From NCBI GenBank assembly GCA_034423775.1, contig CP139918.1, positions 1,674,001 to 1,738,000 of the forward strand: DNA of 64,000 nt, written 5' to 3'. The position numbers were made by a program, and so were the translations under genes. Shown here piece by piece: positions 16,632-25,841 of this stretch. The DNA is from Alphaproteobacteria bacterium US3C007. Its GTDB lineage: Bacteria; Pseudomonadota; Alphaproteobacteria; Rhodobacterales; Rhodobacteraceae. The notes below the pieces were generated by a model. The model saw nothing but the letters and a program-made list of their open reading frames with translations. It was not told where the DNA came from and made no database searches. How positions within the stretch are numbered: position 1 is the first letter of the stretch; every line of letters begins with the position of its first letter.

Positions 16632-18086
16632 TTATCCGTGATAGCTTGCCACAGTTTTTAAAGATGAAAACCCATAAAGCGCTTCAAAGCCTTTTTCGCG
16701 CCCATGGCCGGATAGGCCGCGGCCTCCAAAGGGCAATTCGACACCACCGCCAGCTCCGTAATTATTGATGAAGACCTGCCCCGATTTAAGCGTTTTGGCC
16801 AAGCGCATTTGGCGCGCCCCGTTTTGTGTCCAAAGGCTGGCGACCAATCCATAGTCAGTGCCATTGGCGATCTCTAACGCTTCCTCGTCACTGTCAAAGG
16901 GAATGATAACCTGCACCGGTCCGAAAATCTCTTGTTGCGCTAGCCTATGGCTGGGGGCGACATCGCAAAACAGATGTGGTTTGACATAGGCCCCCGCGGC
17001 GGGGGCTGTGTCTGAAATTTGACCTGTCGCTGCCAAAGTTAGGTCATGGCCTTGACTTAGGAAGTTTTCGACAATCGCTTTTTGCCGCTGCGAAATCAGC
17101 GGCCCCAAATCGCCATCTTCTATCGCCGGCTTTGCAACCAGCGTCTGATAGCGGGCGGCCATTGCCTCAACAATTGTATCATAAAGGCTGCGCTGCACGA
17201 GAATCCGGCTGCTGGCCGAGCAGGTCTGTCCGGCATTTTGAATGCCCGCATTGATCAAAAAGGGCAGCGCTGCGGCGACATCCGCATCTTCAAACAGGAT
17301 TTGCGGAGATTTCCCCCCCAGCTCCAAGGTCACCGGCACAACATTTTGCGCCGCTGCTGCCTGTACAAGCCGCCCGGTGGCCACCGAGCCGGTGAAACTA
17401 AGGTGATTGATGCCATCATGCGCCGCAAGCGCTGCGCCAGCTTGCGCGCCCAGCCCCGGCACCACGTTCAGAACCCCGCTGGGTAGGCCGGCCTGCCGCG
17501 CCAATTCGGCGAACATCAGCGCGCTAAGACAGGCTTCTTCTGCCGGTTTGAGAACGCAACAATTGCCCATCGCCAAGGCGGCCCCCACCGAACGCCCAAT
17601 GATTTGCATGGGATAATTCCAAGGCACGATATGCCCGGTCACGCCATGCGCCTCGCGCAATGTATAAACCGTATATCCCTCAAGATATGGTAGGGTTTCG
17701 CCGTGGATCTTATCGGCGGCGCCGCCGTAAAACTCCATATAACGCGCCATGGCAACAGCATCCGCGCGCGCTTGCTTAAGCGGTTTGCCCACATCCAATG
17801 CTTCAATCTGCGCCAACAGCTCGACATGTTCTAAGATTAAAACGCCAAGCCGCACGAGCAGCCGGCCGCGCTCTAGTGCGGTGCTGCGCCCCCATTCGCC
17901 CCGCGCCGCCCGCTGCGCCGCCACCACAGCCAAATCGATATCTTCAGGTCGGCCATCCGCAATCGCAGATAAGGCCGCCCCGCTTGAGGGGTTGATCAAT
18001 CCAAGCGTTTGAGCGGTGCTGCTGGGCTGCCACTGGCCATCAATAAAGCAAAAGGCAGGGTTAAAGGGCAAGTTTGGAAGCGGCAT
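16632..18086 (-). CDS. Aldehyde dehydrogenase family protein
   Basis: This NAD(P)+-dependent aldehyde dehydrogenase has 484 residues, the usual length. Visible motifs are IVPWNYPMQ, the cofactor loop FTGSVATGR, the general-base glutamate in LELGGKSP, and the catalytic cysteine in NAGQTCSASSR (near residue 288). IFGPVQVIIPF and PFGGRGLSGHGREKG near the C-terminus follow the betaine-aldehyde/gamma-aminobutyraldehyde dehydrogenase subgroup. It lies 3 bp after the ATPase gene and 24 bp before the SDR gene, so it is part of the transport operon. The substrate is inferred only as an aldehyde derived from the imported compound. Confidence 0.93.
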   Translation of the reverse strand: MPLPNLPFNPAFCFIDGQWQPSSTAQTLGLINPSSGAALSAIADGRPEDIDLAVVAAQRAARGEWGRSTALERGRLLVRLGVLILEHVELLAQIEALDVGKPLKQARADAVAMARYMEFYGGAADKIHGETLPYLEGYTVYTLREAHGVTGHIVPWNYPMQIIGRSVGAALAMGNCCVLKPAEEACLSALMFAELARQAGLPSGVLNVVPGLGAQAGAALAAHDGINHLSFTGSVATGRLVQAAAAQNVVPVTLELGGKSPQILFEDADVAAALPFLINAGIQNAGQTCSASSRILVQRSLYDTIVEAMAARYQTLVAKPAIEDGDLGPLISQRQKAIVENFLSQGHDLTLAATGQISDTAPAAGAYVKPHLFCDVAPSHRLAQQEIFGPVQVIIPFDSDEEALEIANGTDYGLVASLWTQNGARQMRLAKTLKSGQVFINNYGAGGGVELPFGGRGLSGHGREKGFEALYGFSSLKTVASYHG

Positions 18087-18089
18087 GGT

Positions 18090-19679
18090 TTAAGCTCCTG
18101 TCAAGATTTTGGGCAGTTTCGGCGCAGCGCGGAGCAGCTGCTGGGTGTAAGGATGGGTGGGGGTATTCAGGATCGAAGCGGTTGGCCCCTGTTCAACAAT
18201 CTCCCCCTCCTTCATAACCATACAGGTATCGGTGATGCTGCGCACAACTGAGAGATCATGGCTGATAAACAGATAGCTGAGGCCGTATTGCTCTGCCAAA
18301 TCTGCGATCAGATCAAGAATTTGCGCCCGCACCGAGACGTCAAGCGCCGAAACCGCCTCATCAAAAATCACCAGTTTCGGGCGTGTTATCAAGGCGCGAG
18401 CGATTGCGATACGCTGGCGTTGGCCACCTGAAAATTCATGGATATAGCGGTCACGATCATCCGGGTTCAGGCCAACCGCGCGCATGACATCGCAGGTGCG
18501 ATGCTCTTGATCTTCGCGCAGCGGTGGGCGCTCATAGAGATGAAACGCCTCTTGAATGAGCTTGGCCACTTTATGGCGCGGGTTGAAAGAGCCATAGGGG
18601 TCTTGAAACACCACTTGCAGATCCCGCCTGATGGCGGATGAAGCGCCCCAAACTGCCTTTCCATTCAGGGTGATTGTGCCCTTCTCGATTGGATCCAATC
18701 CCAATATTGCCCGCGTTAACGAAGATTTTCCGCAGCCTGATTCCCCCACCAGCCCCATCCGATCGCCTGTCTGAAGCGAAAAACTCACATTCTTGACGGC
18801 AATATTGCGGGGTGGTTTTATCCAGGGCCATGGCCGTTTGGCCGGATAACTGCGCCGGACATTTGCCACCTCTAGCAACGGCCTAGGGCTGTGTTCTGCG
18901 CTGGGTTGCCGCGCCATATGGCTGGCTGCTTGCAGCAGCTTTTGCGTGTACGGATGCGTGCTTGCCTTTAAAATTTTGCTTGTAGCTGCCTGTTCCACAA
19001 TTTCACCCTGATGCATCACCGCGATACGATCCGCCATATCGGCCACCACGGCCAAATCATGGGTGATCATGATCAGCCCCATATCATCCTCGCGCACCAA
19101 GCGTTTGAGCAGCGCCAGAATTTGCGCTTGCGTTGTGACATCAAGCGCGGTTGTGGGCTCATCCGCGATGAGTAATTTTGGCTGTCGCGCAATCGCTAGG
19201 GCGATCACCACGCGCTGCCTTTGACCACCTGATAATTCATGTGGATAGCGGCTCGGGGGCACGTGTTCGGGGGCCAGTCCAACCCGCCCTAGGATCGCGC
19301 CGGCGCGGTTTTGGGCCGCTGCTGCGTTTGTCTTTGGATCCAGTCGAAGCGCCTCAGCAACTTGCGCGCCAATGGTTTGTACGGGGTTTAACGCGCTCAT
19401 CGGCTCTTGAAACACCATCCCCATTATACCGCCGCGTTGGGCGCAAAGCTGCGGCTCGGTGAGGTGTAACAGGTTTGTACCATCCAGGGTAATTTTTCCG
19501 CTCAACCCTGCGGCATCGGGCAGCAATTGCAAAAGGCTAAGCGCAGTCATCGATTTTCCAGAGCCGCTTTCACCTGTAAGCGCCAGAATTTCGCCGGGCT
19601 CCAGCGTGAAATTAAGCTGTTTTAAAATTGGGGACCCGTAAAGCGTTAAGGTCAAATCCTGTACGTTAAGAAGGCTCAT
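18090..19679 (-). CDS. Dipeptide/oligopeptide ABC transporter, fused double ATP-binding protein (DppD-DppF / YejF type)
   Basis: The 529-residue protein carries two complete ABC ATPase domains in tandem, replacing separate DppD and DppF subunits. Domain 1 has Walker A GESGSGKS, signature LSGGQRQRV and Walker B IADEPTTALD. Domain 2 has GESGCGKSS, FSGGQRQRI and IFDEAVSALD. Each ends in an oligopeptide-family C-terminal segment (THPYTQKLL and THPYTQQLL). I start at the ATG at 19679, which overlaps the upstream permease stop by 4 bp; a longer in-frame extension to 20027 would run through the permease gene and is rejected. It energises the two permeases encoded just upstream. Confidence 0.95.
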   Translation of the reverse strand: MSLLNVQDLTLTLYGSPILKQLNFTLEPGEILALTGESGSGKSMTALSLLQLLPDAAGLSGKITLDGTNLLHLTEPQLCAQRGGIMGMVFQEPMSALNPVQTIGAQVAEALRLDPKTNAAAAQNRAGAILGRVGLAPEHVPPSRYPHELSGGQRQRVVIALAIARQPKLLIADEPTTALDVTTQAQILALLKRLVREDDMGLIMITHDLAVVADMADRIAVMHQGEIVEQAATSKILKASTHPYTQKLLQAASHMARQPSAEHSPRPLLEVANVRRSYPAKRPWPWIKPPRNIAVKNVSFSLQTGDRMGLVGESGCGKSSLTRAILGLDPIEKGTITLNGKAVWGASSAIRRDLQVVFQDPYGSFNPRHKVAKLIQEAFHLYERPPLREDQEHRTCDVMRAVGLNPDDRDRYIHEFSGGQRQRIAIARALITRPKLVIFDEAVSALDVSVRAQILDLIADLAEQYGLSYLFISHDLSVVRSITDTCMVMKEGEIVEQGPTASILNTPTHPYTQQLLRAAPKLPKILTGA

Positions 19680-20497
19680 CGGGGGGCCTCGCGCAGTTTT
19701 GGATCCAGCAAGTCGCGCAAACCATCGCCCATCAGGTTGAGCCCTATCACGCTGAGGATGATCGCGCTTCCGGGCACCAACGCCAGATGCGGGGCGAAGC
19801 TGACCATGGTTTGCGCATCTGCCAGCATCCGCCCCCAACTGGGCGTAGGCGGTTGGGCGCCCAAACCCACATAGCTCAGGCCGGCTTCCGCCAAAATGCC
19901 AAGGCTGAATTGGATCGTGCCCTGCACGATCAGCAAATTGTTCAAATTGGGCAGAATATGCTCGATCGCGATGCGACCAGTCGATTTTCCGCAGACCCGC
20001 GCGGCCAGAATGAACTCGCGCTGCCAAAGGCTGAGCGCACCGCCGCGTGTTACGCGGGCGAAGACCGGGATATTAAAGATCCCAATCGCGATGATTGCAT
20101 TCACCGCACTTGCGCCAAAAAGCGCGGTGATCAATATCGCAATCACCAAAGAGGGAAAGGCAAAAATCAAATCATTGCTCCGCATGATGACCTCGTCCAG
20201 CCAGCCACCTTGCCTTGCGCTGGCTGCCAGCCCGAGGGGCACGCCAAGCCCAATGCCAATGCCCACGGCCACCAAGGCCACCGCCAGTGAGGTGCGGGCC
20301 CCGACCATGATCATTGACAGCAAATCGCGCCCGAAATGATCAGTGCCGAACCAATGTGCCCGAGAGGCGCCCTGCAATTTTTCGCCGATGGAGAGCACGG
20401 TCACATCATAAGGCACCCAAATAAAAGAGAGCAGCGCGGTGCTGGCAATAGCTGCGCTGAGCAGAAGGCCGATGAGAAATGAGCCCCCCAGCTTCAT
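19676..20497 (-). CDS. Peptide-type ABC transporter permease (DppC-like)
   Basis: The 273-residue inner-membrane permease has one N-terminal helix (about 6-28), a periplasmic loop containing HWFGTDHFGRDLLS, the hallmark of the DppC/OppC subunit, and then five more helices. The ATPase-contact EAA-like loop is around RVCGKSTGRIAIEHILPN (about 170-187). It overlaps its neighbours by 4 bp on both sides, so the operon is translationally coupled. With the DppB-like partner it forms the translocation channel for the compound captured by the binding protein at 21531-23018. Confidence 0.95.
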   Translation of the reverse strand: MKLGGSFLIGLLLSAAIASTALLSFIWVPYDVTVLSIGEKLQGASRAHWFGTDHFGRDLLSMIMVGARTSLAVALVAVGIGIGLGVPLGLAASARQGGWLDEVIMRSNDLIFAFPSLVIAILITALFGASAVNAIIAIGIFNIPVFARVTRGGALSLWQREFILAARVCGKSTGRIAIEHILPNLNNLLIVQGTIQFSLGILAEAGLSYVGLGAQPPTPSWGRMLADAQTMVSFAPHLALVPGSAIILSVIGLNLMGDGLRDLLDPKLREAPR

Positions 20498-21441
20498 GCT
20501 TGGCTCCGCAAGCGCGGATCAACCGCCGCATAGGCCAGATCGACCAGAAAGTTGACCATGATCACGGCAAAGACCAGCAGCATAACCACGCTTTCGACCA
20601 CGATCAGATCGCGCTGGGTGATCGCCTGAAACACCAAACGGCCCAACCCGGGCAGAAAGAACACTTGCTCGATAATGATGGCGCCAGCCATCAGAAAGGA
20701 AAATTGCAATCCAATAATCGTTAAAACCGGAATTAAGGCGTTGCGCAGGGCGTGGTGCCACAGCGTGGCGCGTTTGCTCAAGCCCTTGGCGCGTGCGGTT
20801 CGAATATAATCTTCGCTTAAGGTTTCGATCAACGCGCTGCGCATCACGCGCGACAGAATAGCCGCTTGCGGCAAGGCCAATGCGATCGCCGGTAAGGTCA
20901 GCGATTTTAACCCGCTGAACACACCATCATCCCATCCGGCGAAGCCACCGGCTGAAAACCAGCGCAGCTTAATTGCAAAAATCACCACAAGGATCATCGC
21001 AAACCAAAAATTCGGAATCGCAATCCCTAATTGCGTTGCGCCCATGACCATAGCATCGCCGCGTTTGCCGCGCTGCGCCGCTGCATAAAGCCCAGTTGGA
21101 AAAGCGATGAGAACGCTTAATCCCAGCGCATAAAGCGCCAATGGCAACGACACCCAGAGACGTTCACCCACCATATCGGCGATTGGGCTGCGATAGGTAT
21201 AAGAGAGGCCAAAATCACCGCTCAGCATCCCGCCGATCCAAGAAAGATAACGCGCAAATTTACCCTGATTCAATCCCAGTTCTTTGCGCAGCGCCAAAAT
21301 GGTATCGTCTTGGGCGTTTATTCCAAGCATGAAGGCGGCCGGATCTCCGGGCGCCACTTCGACCACCGTAAAAATGACGATAGAAGCCAGGCATAGGCTG
21401 ATCAGTAAGGATAATAACCGCTTGAAAATATAGGGTATCAT
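20494..21441 (-). CDS. Peptide-type ABC transporter permease (DppB-like)
   Basis: The 315-residue permease begins with IFKRLLSLLISL, the usual DppB N-terminal helix. It has the periplasmic PGDPAAFMLG segment, the ATPase-contact loop around IRTARAKGLSKRATLWHHALRN (quoted in part; about 217-238) and six membrane helices. The C-terminal end (AAVDPRLR) is typical. It starts 89 bp downstream of the binding-protein gene; that gap holds a strong hairpin. It overlaps the DppC-like gene by 4 bp. Confidence 0.95.
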   Translation of the reverse strand: MIPYIFKRLLSLLISLCLASIVIFTVVEVAPGDPAAFMLGINAQDDTILALRKELGLNQGKFARYLSWIGGMLSGDFGLSYTYRSPIADMVGERLWVSLPLALYALGLSVLIAFPTGLYAAAQRGKRGDAMVMGATQLGIAIPNFWFAMILVVIFAIKLRWFSAGGFAGWDDGVFSGLKSLTLPAIALALPQAAILSRVMRSALIETLSEDYIRTARAKGLSKRATLWHHALRNALIPVLTIIGLQFSFLMAGAIIIEQVFFLPGLGRLVFQAITQRDLIVVESVVMLLVFAVIMVNFLVDLAYAAVDPRLRSQA

Positions 21442-21484
21442 TGGTTCAGATTAGGCACAGGCGATGCGCGGGTCCAGCGAAATA

Positions 21485-21508
21485 AAAGGGGGCCGTAAAG
21501 CCCCCTTT
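21485..21508 (-). terminator. Hairpin between the binding-protein gene and the permease genes
   Basis: AAAGGGGGC and GCCCCCTTT form a perfect 9-bp stem with a 6-base loop (21485-21493 and 21500-21508). On the minus strand the stem is followed by TATTTCG, a weak U-tract. Such hairpins commonly stop part of the transcription or protect the upstream mRNA, so the binding protein is made in excess over the membrane subunits. Confidence 0.75.
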
Positions 21509-21530
21509 GGCGCCTTGTTTTCGCGCCGAT

Positions 21531-23018
21531 TTAATTCGCCCAGCTGACCCCTGTCAGATCTGTGGCTTGCGTGGGGGCATTTTCCCACAGACCGCGGATT
21601 TTGGCATTGGCAACGGTTGGTACGGCCAGTTCGAACAAAAATCCATTCACATAATCTTCGGAAATGATCGTTTGTGCGTTTTGCAACATCGCGCTGCGGG
21701 TCGCCGGATCGCTTTCTGATCTGAGATCGGTCATCAAAGTTTGAAAAGCTGGATTGTCATATTGGAAGTAATAATCCGGACGCGCATAAATTCCGATATC
21801 CATCGGTTCGGTATGGCTGACGATTGTGAGCCCATAATCCTTGCCGCGGAACACTTGCTCGAGCCATTGTGCCCATTCCAAATTACTGATTTCGGTTTGA
21901 ATCCCCACCGCGCGCAACTGCGCTGCGATGATTTCGCCGCCGCGGCGTGCATAAGAGGGCGGCGGCAGTTTCAATGTGGTTTCAAAGCCATTCTCAAACC
22001 CGGCTTCGGCCAAAAGCTGTTTGGCCAAATCAGGATCATAAGCCGAGTTGGCCGTCAGATCGAGATAGTCTGGATGGTGCGGCGCGAAATGCGTGCCAAT
22101 CGGTGTGCCAACGCCAAACATCGCCCCGTCAATGATCGCTTGGCGATCAATCGCATGCGCGATGGCTTTGCGCACTTTTACATTATCCAAAGGCGGCATT
22201 TTGTTATTGGTAGAAAGAATAGTTTCGCCTTCTGTGGAGCCTACAATCACTTGAAAGCGCGGATCCGCCTCAAATTGTGGTAGGTTTTCAGGAGCTGGAA
22301 AATTCACGAACGCATCCACATCTTCGGCCATCATCGCCGCAAATCCCGCTGTGGGATCGGAGATGAATTTAAACGTTGCGCTTTCTAGTGCCGCAGGGGT
22401 TCCCCAGTAATCGGCGTTGCGAGTCAGCTCAATGCGATCACCCTGCACCCAATTGCTGAATTCAAACGCCCCGGTTCCCACTGGGTTTGTTTTGATAGTT
22501 TCGATCGTTTCGGGGGCAACAATCACCGCATCGCCCCAAGCCATGTTGAACAAGAAGCTGCCATTGGCGGCGTCCAAACTCACTTTGACGGTCAGCGGAT
22601 CAACAACGCTTACATCCGTAATGCCGGCGAACAGCGCCTTTTGGGCATTGGCACTGTCTTCCCCGCGCGCCCGATCTAATGAGAATTTGACGTCTTGGGC
22701 ATCCATGCTGCTGCCATCATGAAAGGTGACGCCGGCGTTTAAATGAAATGTATAGCTGGTGCCATCTTCGGAAATCTCCCATGATTTTGCCAGGCCGGGA
22801 ATGATAGATCCGTCAGAGGCAAAGCGGGTAAGCCCCTCAAACACATTTGAATAAAGCACGCTGTCAATCGCGCCAGCGGCAGCGCTGGTGGGGTCTAAAT
22901 GCGGGGGCTCGAGTTGCAGGGCAACGGTGAGATCGCTTTGCGCGGCGGCAACGGCGCCGCCAGTCAAAGCCAAAGCTGCGGCGCTGATTCTTAGAAGTCT
23001 TCCAGTCTTGATTGGCAT
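21531..23018 (-). CDS. ABC transporter substrate-binding protein, family 5 (peptide/nickel type)
   Basis: This periplasmic solute receptor has 495 residues. A Sec signal peptide (about 1-26) has basic residues, a hydrophobic stretch LRISAAALALTGG and a predicted cut after AVAAA. The mature part follows the SBP_bac_5 fold: an early LEPPHLDPTSAAAG segment, YTFHLNAGVTFHDGS, PVGTGAFEF and VRKAIAHAIDR. It is the first gene of the cluster, separated from the permeases by a hairpin. A small hairpin (GGCCC-TAT-GGGCC, 23039-23051) lies in its 5' leader. The cargo may be an oligopeptide, but family 5 also carries opines and other amides. Confidence 0.94.
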   Translation of the reverse strand: MPIKTGRLLRISAAALALTGGAVAAAQSDLTVALQLEPPHLDPTSAAAGAIDSVLYSNVFEGLTRFASDGSIIPGLAKSWEISEDGTSYTFHLNAGVTFHDGSSMDAQDVKFSLDRARGEDSANAQKALFAGITDVSVVDPLTVKVSLDAANGSFLFNMAWGDAVIVAPETIETIKTNPVGTGAFEFSNWVQGDRIELTRNADYWGTPAALESATFKFISDPTAGFAAMMAEDVDAFVNFPAPENLPQFEADPRFQVIVGSTEGETILSTNNKMPPLDNVKVRKAIAHAIDRQAIIDGAMFGVGTPIGTHFAPHHPDYLDLTANSAYDPDLAKQLLAEAGFENGFETTLKLPPPSYARRGGEIIAAQLRAVGIQTEISNLEWAQWLEQVFRGKDYGLTIVSHTEPMDIGIYARPDYYFQYDNPAFQTLMTDLRSESDPATRSAMLQNAQTIISEDYVNGFLFELAVPTVANAKIRGLWENAPTQATDLTGVSWAN

Positions 23019-23147
23019 GTTACTCTCCCTATTAAATCGGCCCTATGGGCCTGAGATGCTGCGGCTTGGCCGGCGCAGCTTATGCTAAACTATAGGAATA
23101 AAATTCTATCTTAGGCTAGAAAATAAATCTGTTTGGCGCCAAAAGTT

Positions 23148-23966
23148 TCAGCTGCCCAAATCAAATTTTAAAGAAATATCGGCCACTTGATCGCCCAAAA
23201 GGGCTTTTAAGGGCAACATTAGCGCGGTTAGAACGGCCCAGCCGCTGTTTAGGTTTGCCACTTTAATGCCAAGCCAGCCTTGGGGCGGCATGTCCCCATG
23301 AAAATTGACCATACCATCAGAAATAAGCGTTTTCCCATTCATTTTTATAATAATATTCTGGGCTGATCGCGTGGCCTTATTGTCGTGCATATCTGGCAGG
23401 TCGGCGAAAAGCTCTAGCGTCATCTCTGCGTCGGGGCTGAGCGGTTGCGCGGTGGTTCCCTTAGCGTAAACGCGTGTTTTCTCCAAGCGTTGTTCGATCG
23501 AAATTTGTACGTTTTCAACGGGTAAGCTTAAACCTGGATTGGCGGTAAAGGTTAAATTTTCAGCGGTTGCCGTTGCGCGCCATTGTGCGCCCTCGCTCTG
23601 GGTTACCGAGGCGCGCAAAGTTTGACTGGTGAGGCGCACGGGCTGACCTGCAAGCGTTAAATCATGCGTGTCGGGCCAAATAATAAGCCAATGGGTCGGG
23701 GTGTAGGTCAGGCGCATGATTTGCAAAAACGCCGCTTGCCAATCGAATGTACCCGCAGCATTGCCGATTTGCGGGTTACGCAAGGTGACATCATAGCGAT
23801 TTGGAAATCCCATTTGGCTGATCTGGTCAAACTGAACTTGCCATCCGCTCTTTTCAGCCCCCGCGACCAGGGCCGCAATACCGGCCTTGTTGCGTTCCGC
23901 CCCCCAGAACCAAAACCCGGACCAAAGGATCGCGATACCCAATACGAGAATAATCAAACGTTGCAT
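23148..23966 (-). CDS. DUF2125 domain-containing envelope protein
   Basis: The 272-residue protein has an N-terminal hydrophobic segment (about 4-22, LIILVLGIAILWSGFWFWG) acting as a signal anchor, then a beta-rich periplasmic domain. The AGWQVQFD-like stretch (GWQVQFDQISQMGFPNRYDV region, about 42-60) and TLRNPQIGN are typical of DUF2125, a family common in Alphaproteobacteria. Function is unknown. A structural kinship with AsmA-like or lipid-binding envelope proteins is possible but not demonstrable here. It is divergent from the ChaC-like gene. Confidence 0.82.
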   Translation of the reverse strand: MQRLIILVLGIAILWSGFWFWGAERNKAGIAALVAGAEKSGWQVQFDQISQMGFPNRYDVTLRNPQIGNAAGTFDWQAAFLQIMRLTYTPTHWLIIWPDTHDLTLAGQPVRLTSQTLRASVTQSEGAQWRATATAENLTFTANPGLSLPVENVQISIEQRLEKTRVYAKGTTAQPLSPDAEMTLELFADLPDMHDNKATRSAQNIIIKMNGKTLISDGMVNFHGDMPPQGWLGIKVANLNSGWAVLTALMLPLKALLGDQVADISLKFDLGS

Positions 23967-24031
23967 TCTTGGCCCCTTTCCGATCGCGGCAAATTAGTAT
24001 TTACAGACACTAACTTGGAAGGGCCAGACAA

Positions 24032-24601
24032 ATGCAGATGTGGGTTTTTGGATATGGGTCGTTATTGTGGAACCCGGGCTTTGACTTTGTAGAAAAGCGG
24101 TTGGCGCGGTTAAGTGGCTATCGCCGTAATTTTTGCATGCGGTCAATCCACCATCGTGGCACGCCTGCTGCGCCTGGTTTGGTGTTAGCTTTAGACGCCG
24201 CCAACGCGGCGATATGTGATGGTTTGGCCTTTCGCATCGCGCCCAAAGATGAAGCACAAGTTCTTGTTTATTTGAGAGAGCGCGAGCTGGTCTCATCCGC
24301 GTATTACGAAAAAACCGTGCGCTTGGATTTGCCAGAGGGCGGGCAGCTTGAGGCTTTGGCCTATGTGATCGATCAAACCAATGATCAATACTGCCAAGGC
24401 TTGTCATTGGAAGAGCAAGCCCGCATTATTGCAACAGCGCGCGGTGGGCGCGGCGATAATAGTGAATATCTGTTTAAAACGGTTGAACAAATGGAGAAGT
24501 TGTCGATCCAAGATGCTGATCTTCAATGGCTGGCACAAGACGTGCGTGCAAGGCTTGCCGAAAAGGGTCGGGGGGCCTCCCCCGGTGTCAGCCATGGATA
24601 G
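24032..24601 (+). CDS. Gamma-glutamylcyclotransferase, ChaC family
   Basis: This cytoplasmic enzyme probably cleaves glutathione to 5-oxoproline and Cys-Gly. The 189-residue protein begins with the substrate-cradle motif VFGYGSLLWNPGF (residues 4-16), and carries the family segments RGTPAAPGLV and YYEKTVRLDLP (with the likely catalytic Glu) and a C-terminal YVIDQTNDQY. Length and motifs match bacterial ChaC. It sits 29 bp upstream of the ExbB-like gene in the same direction, so co-transcription is possible. Two other glutathione genes, gloB and a gamma-glutamyltransferase, are elsewhere in the window. Confidence 0.9.
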   Translation: MQMWVFGYGSLLWNPGFDFVEKRLARLSGYRRNFCMRSIHHRGTPAAPGLVLALDAANAAICDGLAFRIAPKDEAQVLVYLRERELVSSAYYEKTVRLDLPEGGQLEALAYVIDQTNDQYCQGLSLEEQARIIATARGGRGDNSEYLFKTVEQMEKLSIQDADLQWLAQDVRARLAEKGRGASPGVSHG

Positions 24602-24630
24602 GCCCCGTTTCCCAATCAAGGTAAAACATC

Positions 24631-25839
24631 ATGCATAAAGCTGATCTAGAACTCAAACTTCAGTTCTCGCGCCCCATACGCCAAGGCATGCTGATGTTGC
24701 TTGTGGTTGGCCTAACCGGCTTTGGCGCTGTCATTGCCGCGCCGCGCATCATGCCGGTGGTGCAGTCTAACCTTTGGCTCAACGGCTTTATCTGTTTGGT
24801 GTTTTGTATCGGGGTGATCAGTTGCTTTGTGCAGGTGTTTCAGCTGGCTTCATCGGTGCGCTGGATCGAAAGCTTTGTGCGCAATCAAGGTATTTCAGAG
24901 TCAACGGCCCCGCAGCTGCTGGCGCCGCTGGCAACTTTGTTGCGAGATCGCGGCGCGCGGATGCAAATTGCTGCATCCTCAACACGCTCGATCCTAGACT
25001 CGGTTGGAACGCGGATCGAAGAAGCGCGGGAGATCACCCGCTATATTGTTAATCTGCTGATCTTTCTGGGGCTTTTGGGCACGTTTTACGGATTGGCAAC
25101 CACGGTGCCTGCCTTGGTTGATACCATCCGCTCTTTGGCTCCGAAAGCCGGCGAGTCGGGTTTTGCCGTTTTCAGCCGGTTGATGAACGGGCTGGAAAGC
25201 CAGCTTGGCGGTATGGGAATTGCTTTTGCATCCTCGTTGCTGGGCTTGGCAGGCTCTTTGGTGGTGGGACTTTTAGAGCTGTTTGCAAGCCACGGCCAAA
25301 ACCGCTTTTATCGGGAATTGGAGGAATGGCTTTCCTCGATCACGCGTTTAGGATTTTCCTCCGGTGACGGGGATGGCGAAGCCAGCCATGAGCAAAATAT
25401 TCTGGGCACCGTGCTAGATCAAATGAACGAGAATATGGAAGCCATGCAAATGATGTTTACGCAAGCGGATGCCGGGCGGGCCATGGTGGATGATGGGTTG
25501 CGGGGCTTGTCGGAAAGCCTGAATCAGTTGACCGCTCGGATTGAGGCCAATGCACCCAGCAATGACGCGTTATTGCGGGTGGCGGGCGGCCAAGAAAAGC
25601 TGCTTGAAGTCTTGCGCAATATTGAAAATAGCGAGGCGGCGGATGCTGAAAGCCGCATGCGTTTGCGCTCGATTGATGTTCAGCTTTTGCATCTGACCGA
25701 AGAAATGGCCGCGGGCCGCCAGGAAAGCACCGTGGCGTTGCGCGCAGAAATAAACGCTTTGAGCGCTGCAATTTTGCATGCCAGCGCCAGCCGGCCATCG
25801 GGTGACGGCGGATCAACCAGCTCTGATGATAAGGGCTGA
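24631..25839 (+). CDS. MotA/TolQ/ExbB-family proton-channel-like protein
   Basis: This inner-membrane protein of 402 residues has four predicted helices (about 20-38, 49-72, 139-160, 193-218). The last two hold the conserved MotA/TolQ/ExbB core: FLGLLGTFYGLATTVPAL and GGMGIAFASSLLGLAGSL. A cytoplasmic loop separates helices 2 and 3. A C-terminal tail of about 180 residues is rich in Gln/Glu/Asn and probably helical. It ends 2 bp before the OmpA-domain gene, so the two almost certainly form a stator-like complex driven by the proton-motive force. The four-helix plan and long tail recall MotA and ZorA more than three-helix ExbB. Confidence 0.85.
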   Translation: MHKADLELKLQFSRPIRQGMLMLLVVGLTGFGAVIAAPRIMPVVQSNLWLNGFICLVFCIGVISCFVQVFQLASSVRWIESFVRNQGISESTAPQLLAPLATLLRDRGARMQIAASSTRSILDSVGTRIEEAREITRYIVNLLIFLGLLGTFYGLATTVPALVDTIRSLAPKAGESGFAVFSRLMNGLESQLGGMGIAFASSLLGLAGSLVVGLLELFASHGQNRFYRELEEWLSSITRLGFSSGDGDGEASHEQNILGTVLDQMNENMEAMQMMFTQADAGRAMVDDGLRGLSESLNQLTARIEANAPSNDALLRVAGGQEKLLEVLRNIENSEAADAESRMRLRSIDVQLLHLTEEMAAGRQESTVALRAEINALSAAILHASASRPSGDGGSTSSDDKG

Positions 25840-25841
25840 TC

